DNA of 55,097 nucleotides, from assembly GCF_001514285.1 (NCBI RefSeq), contig NZ_KQ949040.1, positions 68,440 through 123,536 on the forward strand, written 5' to 3'. Below, piece by piece: positions 39,065-46,604 of this stretch. Each line of letters starts with the position of its first letter. The first letter of the stretch is position 1. Made by a program: the position numbers and the translations under genes. A model generated the notes under the pieces. The model was given only the letters and a program-made list of their open reading frames with translations, did not search any database and was not told the origin of the DNA. The stretch is from Streptomyces sp. DSM 15324. GTDB taxonomy: Bacteria; Actinomycetota; Actinomycetes; Streptomycetales; Streptomycetaceae.

Positions 39065-40249
39065 ATGAGGATCTCGCAGCGCGCCCGGGCCATCGCCCCC
39101 TTCTACGCCATGGAGTTCGGCAAGCAGGCCGCCGAACTGGAGGCGGCCGGCCACCACGTCGTCAAACTCAGCCTGGGCGAACCCGACTTCGGCGCGCCGC
39201 CCGCCGTCCTGGAGGCCATGCGCACCGCCATGGACGGCCGGCCCATGGCGTACACGGCGGCCCTCGGGCTGCCCGCGCTGCGGCAGGCGATCGCCCGCTT
39301 CTACGCCGACCGGCACGGCGTCGAGGTCGATCCGGCCCGGGTGGTGGTGACCGCGGGCGCCTCCGCCGCGCTGGTGCTGGCCGCCGCCGCCCTCGTCGAC
39401 CCCGGCGACGAGGTGCTGATCGCGGACCCGTCCTACCCGTGCAACCGGCAGATCATGGAGAGCTTCGGCGCCCGCGTCGGCCTCGTGCCGACCAGCCCCG
39501 CCTCCCGTTTCCAGCTGGACGCGGCGTCCGTCCGGTCGCACTGGACGGACCGCACCCGCGGCATCATGATCGCCACCCCCTCCAACCCCACGGGCACCTC
39601 GGTCCCGGCGGAGGAGCTCCGGGCCCTGTGCGCCCTCGCCCGGGAGCGCGGGGCGTGGCGGCTGGTCGACGAGATCTACCTCGACCTCGGCGACCCCGAC
39701 GGCCTCGGCCGCCCGCCGGGCACCGCCCTCGCGCACGATCCCGACGCGGTCGTCATCAACAGCTTCTCGAAGTACTTCGGCATGACCGGCTGGCGGCTCG
39801 GCTGGTGCGTCGTGCCCGAGGCCCTCGTGCCCGCGCTGGAGCGCCTCGCCCAGAACTACTTCCTGTGCGCGTCCGCCCCGGCCCAGCACGCCGCCCTGGC
39901 CTGCTTCACCCCGGAGTCGCTGGCCGTGGCCGAGGCCCGGCGGGTGGAGTTCGCCGAGCGCCGGGCGCTCGTCCTGGACGGCCTGGAGCGGATAGGTCTG
40001 CCGGTGCCGGTGCCGCCGGACGGCGCGTTCTACGCCTACTTCGACGTCGGCGCCACCGGCCTGACCTCCTGGGAGTTCTGCGCCCGCGCCCTGCGGGAGG
40101 CCCATGTGGCGCTCACCCCGGGCCGCGACTTCGGCGTGGCCACGGCCGAGACCCATGTCCGTCTCTCGTACGCGGCGTCGGCCGGCGAACTCCGGGAGGG
40201 CCTGGCCCGGCTCGGCACGTTCGTCTCCACCCTGGGGCCCACCGTGTAA
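39065..40249 (+). CDS. Class I/II PLP-dependent aminotransferase
   Basis: This is a 394-residue aspartate-aminotransferase-fold enzyme. Motifs: VVKLSLGEPDFGAPPAV, YTAALGLPALRQAIARFY, VVVTAGASAALVLAAAALVDPGDEVLI, TPSNPTGTSVP, LVDEIYLDL and the PLP-lysine region INSFSKYFGMTGWRLGW (Lys236). The substrate Arg near VRLSYAAS is present. Subgroup is close to aspartate/aromatic or alanine aminotransferases; the amino donor cannot be fixed from sequence. It stands 39 bases after pstB on the same strand but belongs to no obvious pathway here. No Shine-Dalgarno is seen. Confidence 0.9.
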   Translation: MRISQRARAIAPFYAMEFGKQAAELEAAGHHVVKLSLGEPDFGAPPAVLEAMRTAMDGRPMAYTAALGLPALRQAIARFYADRHGVEVDPARVVVTAGASAALVLAAAALVDPGDEVLIADPSYPCNRQIMESFGARVGLVPTSPASRFQLDAASVRSHWTDRTRGIMIATPSNPTGTSVPAEELRALCALARERGAWRLVDEIYLDLGDPDGLGRPPGTALAHDPDAVVINSFSKYFGMTGWRLGWCVVPEALVPALERLAQNYFLCASAPAQHAALACFTPESLAVAEARRVEFAERRALVLDGLERIGLPVPVPPDGAFYAYFDVGATGLTSWEFCARALREAHVALTPGRDFGVATAETHVRLSYAASAGELREGLARLGTFVSTLGPTV

Positions 40250-40351
40250 TCCACCTGCCACCCCTGCGAGCAGCGGGCCGCAGGCGCCCGCCCGTCGTGT
40301 CCCCCGTGCCCGCCGTGTCCCCCGTGCCCGCCGTGTCGCTCGCGAGCGGCC

Positions 40352-41008
40352 CTAAGCCGGTGCGGGGCGACCGGGTGGTGCGGCGCCCAGGGCGCTCAGG
40401 ACGAACGGCAGCAGGCGGTCCGCCCCGGCCCGTGCGGCCCGTGCGTCCACCCGTTCGGGCAGCCGGGGCGTGATCAGGAAGTGGCTCAGCATCGGCCCCA
40501 CGACCAGGTCGCCGAGCATCTCGGGGTCGTCGACCGGTGGGATCTCCCCCCGGGCCGCCGCCCGGCCCACCGCTTCCTCCACCCGGCGCCGCACGGGCAC
40601 CAGGAAGCCGGTCGCGAGGGCCTCGGCGAGGGCGTCGTTGTGGGCGGCCTCGCCGATGAGGGCGCGCATCAGCCGGCCGCTCTCCCCGGTCAGGCTCGCG
40701 GCCTTGTCCCGCAGCAGGGCCCGCAGGTCCCCTTCGAGGCTGCCGGTGTCGGGCTGCTTCACCAGGTCCTCGGCGCGGGTGGTGGCGGCCGCGAGGACCA
40801 GTTCCTCCTTGGAGGACCAGCGGCGGTAGAGCGTCGCGGTGGACACCCCGGCCCGGGCCGCCACCGCGCCGGTGGTCAGCCCGCCGTACCCGCTCTCGGC
40901 CAGCACGGCGAGCGTGGCCTCCAGCAGGGCCCGGTCCCGGCCGGCGTCCCGGGGCCGGCCGCGCCGGGCCGGGCCGCCGCCCGTGTCCGCACGCGGACCC
41001 TCAGGCAT
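40352..41008 (-). CDS. TetR-family repressor
   Basis: This is a 218-residue regulator. The N-terminal HTH is DRALLEATLAVLAESGYGGLTTGAVAARAGVSTATLYRRWSSKEELVLAAA, preceded by a basic RRGRPRD arm. The C-terminal ligand domain matches the TetR_C_16-like group (GDLRALLRDKAASLTGESGRLMRALIGEAAH, ending VVGPMLSHFLITPRLPE). Its start overlaps the end of the DUF1569 gene by eight bases, so the two form an operon. The operon is divergent from an ALDH3 gene across a perfect 13-bp palindrome, the likely operator. An aldehyde or related compound is a reasonable ligand guess. Confidence 0.9.
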   Translation of the reverse strand: MPEGPRADTGGGPARRGRPRDAGRDRALLEATLAVLAESGYGGLTTGAVAARAGVSTATLYRRWSSKEELVLAAATTRAEDLVKQPDTGSLEGDLRALLRDKAASLTGESGRLMRALIGEAAHNDALAEALATGFLVPVRRRVEEAVGRAAARGEIPPVDDPEMLGDLVVGPMLSHFLITPRLPERVDARAARAGADRLLPFVLSALGAAPPGRPAPA

Positions 41009-41471
41009 CGGCCAGCCCCGGCAGGTGCTCGGCCAGGTGCATGGCGTGCAGCCGCTCGTACTGGGCGTGGGTGCAGCGGCCGTACGCCGGGTGGAGGCGG
41101 TGCGGACCGGTGTGGGCCGTGAAGAGGGCCACCGCGTCCGCGAGCCGGGCCGCCGCCTCGGCGACGGGGAGCGCGGGGTCCAGGGGCGGCGCGCCGTCGA
41201 GTTCCGCGTCGAGGGAGTGCCGGGTGGCGCCCCGGCGCAGGAAGACGTGCTTGGCGAGCGTCCCGGCGGTGGCCCGGAAGAGGGCCGGCTTCAGCCGGGG
41301 GTAGCCGGTCACCGAGTAGCCGACGGTCTGGGCGCAGTGCTGGAGCGTCTGGGAGAGGTTCCAGGAGCCGCCCGGCGCGAGGAGGTCGCCCTCGGGCCGG
41401 TCGAGGGAAGCGCCGAGCTGTTCGGCGAGCCGGGTGAGGGGGGCGGGAGTGGCGGCGGGGGCGGTGGGCAT
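41001..41471 (-). CDS. DUF1569 (DinB-like) protein
   Basis: This is a 156-residue protein of the DinB/DUF1569 superfamily, a four-helix bundle that often binds a metal and uses small thiols. Motifs are PGGSWNLSQTLQHCAQTVGYSVTGYP near residue 33 and THAQYERLHAMHLAEHLPGL at the end. His residues from these helices would make the metal site. The ATG at MPTAPAATPAPLTRLAEQL is 17 bases from the palindromic operator. It is the first gene of the DUF1569-tetR operon. The Cys and His in LQHCAQ are conserved-looking, but the reaction is unknown. Confidence 0.82.
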   Translation of the reverse strand: MPTAPAATPAPLTRLAEQLGASLDRPEGDLLAPGGSWNLSQTLQHCAQTVGYSVTGYPRLKPALFRATAGTLAKHVFLRRGATRHSLDAELDGAPPLDPALPVAEAAARLADAVALFTAHTGPHRLHPAYGRCTHAQYERLHAMHLAEHLPGLADA

Positions 41472-41487
41472 GCCCCCAGTATAAGCA

Positions 41488-41516
41488 ATACGAAACGAAA
41501 TACTTTCGTTTCGTAT
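41488..41516. promoter_or_regulatory. Palindromic operator between DUF1569-tetR and the ALDH gene
   Basis: ATACGAAACGAAA and TTTCGTTTCGTAT are exact inverted copies separated by TAC. It is strikingly AT-rich for this genome and sits centrally in the 57-base divergent promoter region. Size and symmetry fit a TetR-dimer or two-dimer site, so autorepression plus control of the dehydrogenase is expected. Confidence 0.8.
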
Positions 41517-41528
41517 ATCGTGCGCGCC

Positions 41529-42965
41529 ATGACGACCACACCGCACACGGCCACCCCGCACACGGCCACCCCGGACACGGCCGCCCCCGCCGTCGCCCGG
41601 CTGCGCGCCGCCTTCGCCACCGGCCGCACCCGCCCCCTCGCCTGGCGCAAGGCCCAACTGCGCTCCCTGCGCGACCTCCTGACCACCCACCAGGCCGACT
41701 TCGCCGCCGCGCTCCACGCCGACCTCGGCAAGAGCGCCACGGAGGCCCATGTCACCGAGACCGGGTTCGTCGTCAACGAGATCGACCACACCCTGCGCCA
41801 CCTGCGCCGCTGGCTGCGCCCCCGGCGGGTCCCGGTCCCTGTCTCCCTCGCCCCGGCCCGCGCCCGGACCGTACGGGAGCCCCTGGGCACGGTCCTGATC
41901 ATCAGCCCCTGGAACTACCCCGTGATGCTGGCGCTCGCGCCCCTCGTCGGCGCCCTCGCGGCGGGCAACTGCGCGGTCGTCAAGCCCAGCGAACTCGCGC
42001 CCGCGACCTCCGCGCTGCTCGCCGACCTGCTGCCGCGCGCCCTCGACCCGCAGGCCGTGGCGGTCGTCGAGGGCGGGGTGCCGGAGACGACGGACCTGCT
42101 GGAACAGCCGTTCGACCACATCTTCTACACCGGAAACGGCACCGTGGGCCGGATCGTCATGGCCGCCGCGGCCCGCCGCCTCACCCCGGTCACCCTGGAA
42201 CTCGGCGGCAAGTCCCCCGTGGTGGTCGAGCCCGGCGCCGACCTCGCGGCCGCCGCCCGCCGCATCGTCTGGGGCAAGTTCATGAACGCCGGCCAGTCCT
42301 GCACCGCCCCCGACTACGTCCTCGCGATCGGCGACACGGCCCCCGCCCTGGAACGGCACCTCTGCACCGCGATCCAGGAGATGTACGGTCCCGACCCGGC
42401 CGCGAGCGCCGACTACGGCCGGATCGTCAACGACCGCCACTTCGACCGCCTCCTGACCCTGCTGGACGGCGCCGGACAGCGGACGGGCGGCCCCCGTCTG
42501 GTCACCGGCGGCACGCACGACCGTACGACCCGCTACCTCGCCCCCACCGTCCTCGCCGACGTGGACCCGGACGCGCCCGTGATGCGCGAGGAGATCTTCG
42601 GCCCCCTCCTGCCGATCGTCCGCGTCCCGGACCTCGACGCGGCGATCGCGTTCATCACCGCCCGGGACAAGCCCCTCGCCCTGTACGGCTTCACCGCCTC
42701 CCGGCACGCCAAGCACCGGCTCGCCACCGAGACCTCCTCCGGCGCCCTCGCCTTCGGCATCCCGAACGCCCACCTCACCGTGCCCGGCCTGCCCTTCGGC
42801 GGCGTCGGCGAGAGCGGCCTCGGCAGCTACCACGGGGCGCACTCGATCGACACCTTCAGCCACACCAAGGCCGTCCTGGACAAGCCCCTCCTGCTGGACC
42901 CCCTGCGCGCGGTCTACCCCCCGTACACCCCCAGGAAGGCCCGTTTCCTGCGCACCTTCCTCTGA
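41529..42965 (+). CDS. NAD(P)-dependent aldehyde dehydrogenase, ALDH3 type
   Basis: Oxidises aldehydes to acids; 478 residues. After a repetitive leader (TTTPHTATPHTATPDTAAP) the ALDH core runs through VLIISPWNYPVMLALAPLVGALAAGNCAVVKPSE, FDHIFYTGNGTVGRIVMAAAA, VTLELGGKSPVVV (general base Glu224) and FMNAGQSCTAPDYVL (nucleophile Cys258). The 34-residue spacing between Glu and Cys is that of ALDH3. It ends in the ALDH3-type HTKAVLDKPLLLDP and YPPYTPRKARFLRTF tail. The gene begins 12 bases after the palindromic operator and should be repressed by the divergent TetR. Membrane-lipid or aromatic aldehydes are possible substrates. Confidence 0.93.
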   Translation: MTTTPHTATPHTATPDTAAPAVARLRAAFATGRTRPLAWRKAQLRSLRDLLTTHQADFAAALHADLGKSATEAHVTETGFVVNEIDHTLRHLRRWLRPRRVPVPVSLAPARARTVREPLGTVLIISPWNYPVMLALAPLVGALAAGNCAVVKPSELAPATSALLADLLPRALDPQAVAVVEGGVPETTDLLEQPFDHIFYTGNGTVGRIVMAAAARRLTPVTLELGGKSPVVVEPGADLAAAARRIVWGKFMNAGQSCTAPDYVLAIGDTAPALERHLCTAIQEMYGPDPAASADYGRIVNDRHFDRLLTLLDGAGQRTGGPRLVTGGTHDRTTRYLAPTVLADVDPDAPVMREEIFGPLLPIVRVPDLDAAIAFITARDKPLALYGFTASRHAKHRLATETSSGALAFGIPNAHLTVPGLPFGGVGESGLGSYHGAHSIDTFSHTKAVLDKPLLLDPLRAVYPPYTPRKARFLRTFL

Positions 42966-42986
42966 CCCACCCGCCCCCCGCGGCCC

Positions 42987-42992
42987 TAGCAT
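42987..42992 (+). promoter_or_regulatory. -10-like hexamer TAGCAT, leaderless start of the Rieske gene
   Basis: TAGCAT ends six bases before the ATG at 42999, and no Shine-Dalgarno is present. A poor -35 match (TGACCC) lies 18 bases upstream. The spacing supports the upstream ATG, and so the TTA codon, as real. Confidence 0.45.
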
Positions 42993-42998
42993 CACTCC

Positions 42999-44192
42999 AT
43001 GCGCTTACGACGAGGTCATGACAAGGCGGCGGCGCTCCTCGCCGCCCTCCCCCGCGATCCACGAGCCGACGCCTACCCGATGCCGGCCGTGCCGTACGGC
43101 TGGTACGCCGTGGCGCGCTCCGCCGAGCTGCGCCCGGGCGAGGTCCTCAGCCTGCACTACTTCGGCCGGGCGCTGATCGCCTTCCGGGGCGCCGACGGGC
43201 GGGCGGCCGTGCGGGACGCCCACTGTCCGCACTACGGCGCCCACCTGGGCGCCGGCGGGAAGGTCGTCGACGGCACGGTCGAGTGCCCCTTCCACGGCTG
43301 GCGGTTCGGGGCCGACGGGCGGTGCGTCGAGGCGCCGTTCGCGGTCCGCACTCCCAAGGTCTCCCTCGGCGGCCTCCCCGTGCGCGAGCACAGCGGACTC
43401 GTCCTCGTGTACGTCGGCCCCGACGACCCCTCCTGGGAGGTCCCCGAGATCCCGGAGACCACCTCCCGCGACTTCGCCTCCCCCGTCGACGACACCTGCC
43501 GGGCCCGCGTCCACATCCAGGAGATGCGCGAGAACATCGTCGACGAGTCGCACTTCCACTTCATCCACGGGCAGGCCGAACCCCCCGTCCAGGACTGGCA
43601 GGTGGACGGCCCCTTCGCGGAAGTGCGCGGCCGGATCCGGCGACGGGTCCTCGGCCGGGACATCGACAACACCTTCGACGCGTTCATGTACGGCCCCGGC
43701 GTGATGGTCGTCCGCACCCACGGCCCCGTCCTCTCCGTGACGGCCGTGGCCCTCAGCACCCCCGTGGACGACCGCACCAGCGAGCTGCGGATGCTGTACT
43801 ACCTGCGCAAACCGGACCGCGCCCGGTTCCTGACCCCGGCCCTCAAACTCGTGTTCCGCGCGGAGGCGCTCGGCGAGGTCCGCGAGGAGGTCCACATCTG
43901 GGACCACAAGATCCACCAGCCCCGCCCGGTCCTGCTCCCCCACGAACAGGGCATACGGCAACTACGCTGCTGGTACGCCCAGTTCTACCCTTCGGAGACC
44001 GAGACCGCACCCGAGGCCGTGACCGCACCCGAGACCAAGACCGCGGCCAAGACCGAGACCGAGATCGAGACCGCTAAGCCTGCGGCCTCCGCACGACCGC
44101 CACACCCCCGTCGAGATCGACCGTCGTCCGACGCGGCGGAGCCCCGTCCTCCTCGTCGTCCCGCAACACCAGAGCCGACTGCCGCTCCTTGA
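42999..44192 (+). CDS. Rieske non-heme iron oxygenase with TTA codon and read-through tail
   Basis: Oxygenase component that hydroxylates an aromatic or steroid-like substrate. The Rieske [2Fe-2S] ligands are Cys76/His78 (CPHYGAHLG) and Cys96/His99 (CPFHGW). The mononuclear-iron motif ENIVDESHFHFIH gives Asn179, Asp182, His185 and His190. The catalytic body resembles KshA-type enzymes and is complete near YAQFYPSE (residue 330). The last 65 residues are Thr/Glu/Lys repeats followed by Pro/Arg sequence read antisense through the DUF6191 gene. Codon three is TTA, the rare leucine codon read by bldA tRNA. A start at MPAVPYGWYAV would avoid it. No ferredoxin or reductase gene is nearby. Confidence 0.88.
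   Translation: MRLRRGHDKAAALLAALPRDPRADAYPMPAVPYGWYAVARSAELRPGEVLSLHYFGRALIAFRGADGRAAVRDAHCPHYGAHLGAGGKVVDGTVECPFHGWRFGADGRCVEAPFAVRTPKVSLGGLPVREHSGLVLVYVGPDDPSWEVPEIPETTSRDFASPVDDTCRARVHIQEMRENIVDESHFHFIHGQAEPPVQDWQVDGPFAEVRGRIRRRVLGRDIDNTFDAFMYGPGVMVVRTHGPVLSVTAVALSTPVDDRTSELRMLYYLRKPDRARFLTPALKLVFRAEALGEVREEVHIWDHKIHQPRPVLLPHEQGIRQLRCWYAQFYPSETETAPEAVTAPETKTAAKTETEIETAKPAASARPPHPRRDRPSSDAAEPRPPRRPATPEPTAAP
43005..43007 (+). promoter_or_regulatory. TTA codon (bldA-type control point)
   Basis: Third codon of the Rieske oxygenase. In Streptomyces TTA is read only by the developmentally regulated bldA tRNA, so translation would be linked to differentiation. It is the only in-frame TTA I noticed in a credible gene here. 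Confidence 0.65.
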
Positions 44193-44388
44193 GCTCGTTC
44201 TGCTTGCCGGGCGAGAAGCTCGCGTGCAGCTGCTCGAACCCGGTCGCGGAGATCTGCCCCTGCCGGCCGCTGTTGCGCCAGGGCAGCAACCCCGCCCGGC
44301 CGGCCCGCAGCAGCAGCTGATCCACGAAGGCCAGCAGAGTCAGCATGATGACGAGCCCGGGCAAGGTCATGAAGACGGCGAATCCCAT
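44074..44388 (-). CDS. DUF6191 membrane protein
   Basis: This is a 104-residue protein starting at MGFAVFMTLPGLVIMLTLLAFVDQ, a single N-terminal membrane helix. A basic segment (RAGRAGLLPWRNSGRQGQ) and a cytoplasmic part with ISATGFEQLHASFSPGKQNELKERQ, LVLRDDEEDGAPPR and VDLDGGVAVVRRP follow. This matches the DUF6191 family, widespread in Streptomyces and of unknown function. A longer upstream frame is rejected because the family starts at MGF. The last 119 bases overlap the Rieske reading frame on the other strand. Confidence 0.82.
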   Translation of the reverse strand: MGFAVFMTLPGLVIMLTLLAFVDQLLLRAGRAGLLPWRNSGRQGQISATGFEQLHASFSPGKQNELKERQSALVLRDDEEDGAPPRRTTVDLDGGVAVVRRPQA

Positions 44389-44584
44389 GGCGCCAGCATG
44401 CCCGCCGGGACTTCCGCGCGAAAGGCCCGGGCCGGATCTCCGGCCCGGGCCGTCCGAGTGGGCCTCCGGAAGATCCTCAAGGGATTCACGCAGGAGCCTC
44501 ACACAGGCTGCACACGGTCCGTCGCCCGAGTCGTTAGCGTTGCCCGCCACCGGACCCCCGCCCCAGGAAGAGCGAAGACCGCAA

Positions 44585-45478
44585 ATGGACTACTGCTCCA
44601 CGTGTCGCCGACATCTCAACGGCGCCCTGGTGTGCCCCGGATGCGGCGCCTACGCGCCGGACATAGCTCCGGTCACCTCGGGCGGTCGCACGGTGGCGGC
44701 CCGGCCCGGCGCGTCGCCCGGTGCGTCACCCGTCCCGTCACCCACTCCCGAAAGCGTGCCGGCCGAGCCGCCCGTGGCGACCGTTCCGCCCGTGGTGACG
44801 GTTCCCTCCGTGGCGTCCGCGCAGTCCGCGCCGCTCGGGCGGGCGGCGCGGCGGCGGCAGCTGGCCCGCTGGAAGAAGAACCAGCGCCGCGCCGTCGTCG
44901 CCACGGCCGTCGCCCTGGTCGGCGGCGGGCTGAGCGCCGTCGCGCTGGACCGGCAGGGCGGCGACCGGGCCCAGGCGGCGTCGGCACCGGAGAACCCCAC
45001 CGTGTCGGGCCGGGAGGAACCGACGTCGGAGTACACCCGCACGACGACGACCGGCTCCGACGCGCACCGGTCCTCCTCCGCCGACGCCACCGCCCCGTCG
45101 CGGTCCGGCGACCGCGCCCGCGGTCAGGACGTGCCCACGGGCATCCGCCCGGACACGGCCGCGTCCCCGCGGACCGGCACGACGGCACCGACGGCCACGG
45201 CCCCCCGGCAGACCACCACCTCGTCCTACGACGGCACGGTCACCACCCCCGGCGGCACGGCAGGAACGACCGGCACGACCGACGGGCCCTCCTCGACGTC
45301 CACCTCAACGTCCCCCTCGAACTCCCCCACGACGGACGAGTCAGACACCTCGGCATCGACGTCCAACTCGTCGACGGGGTCCTCGTCGACGGGGTCCTCG
45401 TCGTCCCAGTCGGGCACGTCGTCGGCGTCGACCTCGCCGTCGGAGGTCTGTCTGCTGGGGCTGGTCTGCCTCAGCTGA
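44585..45478 (+). CDS. SCO2400-family zinc-ribbon protein with Ser/Thr-rich tail
   Basis: This is a 297-residue protein. It starts at MDYCSTCRRHLNGALVCPGCGAYAPD, a CxxC-x9-CxxC zinc ribbon (Cys4, Cys7, Cys17, Cys20), preceded by AGGAAGAG. A Pro/Ser/Val linker leads to a basic segment (GRAARRRQLARWKKNQRRAV) and one helix (VATAVALVGGGLSAVAL). The rest, about 160 residues, is extracytoplasmic Ser/Thr-rich sequence ending EVCLLGLVCLS, with two Cys likely bonded. The layout is cytoplasmic zinc ribbon, one helix, long surface stalk. RefSeq-type naming is SCO2400 family; function unknown. Confidence 0.8.
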   Translation: MDYCSTCRRHLNGALVCPGCGAYAPDIAPVTSGGRTVAARPGASPGASPVPSPTPESVPAEPPVATVPPVVTVPSVASAQSAPLGRAARRRQLARWKKNQRRAVVATAVALVGGGLSAVALDRQGGDRAQAASAPENPTVSGREEPTSEYTRTTTTGSDAHRSSSADATAPSRSGDRARGQDVPTGIRPDTAASPRTGTTAPTATAPRQTTTSSYDGTVTTPGGTAGTTGTTDGPSSTSTSTSPSNSPTTDESDTSASTSNSSTGSSSTGSSSSQSGTSSASTSPSEVCLLGLVCLS

Positions 45479-45525
45479 CCGTTCGTCCACGACGGGCGGG
45501 CGATCCTTGGGGCACACTGCCTGCC

Positions 45526-46125
45526 ATGATCGAACCGAACCCGAAAGCGGACCTCCAGCGGTACCTCCAGGGCGCGCGGGACACCCTGCTGTGGAAACTC
45601 GAAGGACTCTCCGAGTACGACGTCCGGCGCCCGCTCACCCCCACCGGGACGAACCTGCTGGGGCTCGTCAAGCATGCCGCCGGGGTGGAACTGGGCTACT
45701 TCGGGGACGTGTTCGGGCGGCCGTTCTTCGCCTCGGACCCGCCGCCCGCGTGGTACGGGGACGACGCGGAACCCAACGCGGACATGTGGGCCACCGCGGA
45801 CGAGTCGCGCGAGGAGATCATCGGGCTGTACCGCCGGGCGTGGGAGCACTCCGACGCCACGATCACCGCGCTGGGCCTGGACGCCACCGGCCGGGTCCCC
45901 TGGTGGCCGGAGGAGCGGCGGGAGGTGACCCTGCACCGCGTCCTGGTGCACGTGATCTCCGACCTCCAGCGGCATGCCGGGCACGCCGACATCGTGCGCG
46001 AACTCATCGACGGGAGCGCGGGGTTCCTCCAGGGCAACGACAACCTGCCGCCGGTGGACCGGGCGGGATGGGAGGCCCACCGGGAGCGCCTGGAGCGCGC
46101 GGCCCGGCAGGCGGCCGACGACTGA
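45526..46125 (+). CDS. DinB family (DUF664) protein
   Basis: This is a 199-residue protein. The DinB four-helix bundle is shown by DLQRYLQGARDTLLWKLEGLSEYDVRRPL, NLLGLVKHAAGVELGYFGDVFGR (first His ligand) and VTLHRVLVHVISDLQRHAGHADIVRELIDG (second and third His). DUF664 members end in GFLQGNDNLPPVDRAGWEAHRERLE as here. They are metal-dependent, some with mycothiol as cofactor. The ATG at MIEPNPKADL lacks a clear SD; CACACT lies seven bases before it. Next comes a 12-bp repeat array and a convergent cupin. Confidence 0.87.
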   Translation: MIEPNPKADLQRYLQGARDTLLWKLEGLSEYDVRRPLTPTGTNLLGLVKHAAGVELGYFGDVFGRPFFASDPPPAWYGDDAEPNADMWATADESREEIIGLYRRAWEHSDATITALGLDATGRVPWWPEERREVTLHRVLVHVISDLQRHAGHADIVRELIDGSAGFLQGNDNLPPVDRAGWEAHRERLERAARQAADD

Positions 46126-46149
46126 TCCCGCCCGGCGCCCACGCCCACA

Positions 46150-46197
46150 CCCATGCTCACGCCCTCACTCACGCCCTCACTCACGCCCTCACTCACG
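46150..46197. repeat. 12-bp tandem repeat (CTCACGCCCTCA)
   Basis: At least three consecutive copies of CTCACGCCCTCA and degenerate flanking copies fill the gap between two convergent genes. No gene or terminator stem is evident in it. Confidence 0.85.
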
Positions 46198-46555
46198 GCA
46201 CCGCGTACCCGGGGACGGACGGCCAGCGGACGGTCAGCACGACGGAGTCCTCCTCCGCGTGCCAGGAGTGGTCGACGCCCCGCCCCCACAGGACGTAGTC
46301 GCCCTGCTCGGCCAAAAGGACGCTACGGCCGGGCAGTTCGACCCGGAAACGCCCGCTGATCAGCAGCAACAGGGCGGTGCGCGCCTCCCCGGTGACCCAC
46401 TGGGCCCGCTCGTCGCCCTTCGGATGGACGCCCCATTTGATCTCCACGTCCTCGCTGTGCCGGGGATCGGAGGCATCCTTGAAGTGACCGAGGAGCCAGC
46501 CCCGGTCCAGTGCCGCGTCCTGGCCCGCGTTGCCGACGTACACGGTGTCGCTCAT
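46193..46555 (-). CDS. Cupin-domain protein
   Basis: Small beta-barrel protein of 120 residues. The cupin core is VEIKWGVHPKGDERAQWVTGEARTALLLLISGRFRVELPG, then LLAEQGDYVLWGRGVDHSWHAEEDSVVLTVRWPS. The second motif keeps the metal-ligand His in VDHSWHAE, while the first motif has His only in VHPKGD, so metal binding is uncertain. Databases often mislabel such proteins as signal peptidase I. A TAGCTT hexamer lies seven bases before the ATG, suggesting a leaderless mRNA. Confidence 0.8.
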   Translation of the reverse strand: MSDTVYVGNAGQDAALDRGWLLGHFKDASDPRHSEDVEIKWGVHPKGDERAQWVTGEARTALLLLISGRFRVELPGRSVLLAEQGDYVLWGRGVDHSWHAEEDSVVLTVRWPSVPGYAVP

Positions 46556-46604
46556 GGCCGGGAAGCTACCCGCCCCGTGGACCGGTCCGCAGGCGGCCGG
46601 GCGA

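Noticed and set aside
44389..44550. Longer N-terminus for DUF6191 with two Cys
   Set aside because: Family members begin at MGF; the upstream part overlaps the SCO2400-like promoter region and lacks a ribosome-binding site of its own.
46150..46197. Possible CRISPR or attachment site
   Set aside because: Contiguous 12-bp tandem repeat, no spacers, no integrase or tRNA nearby.
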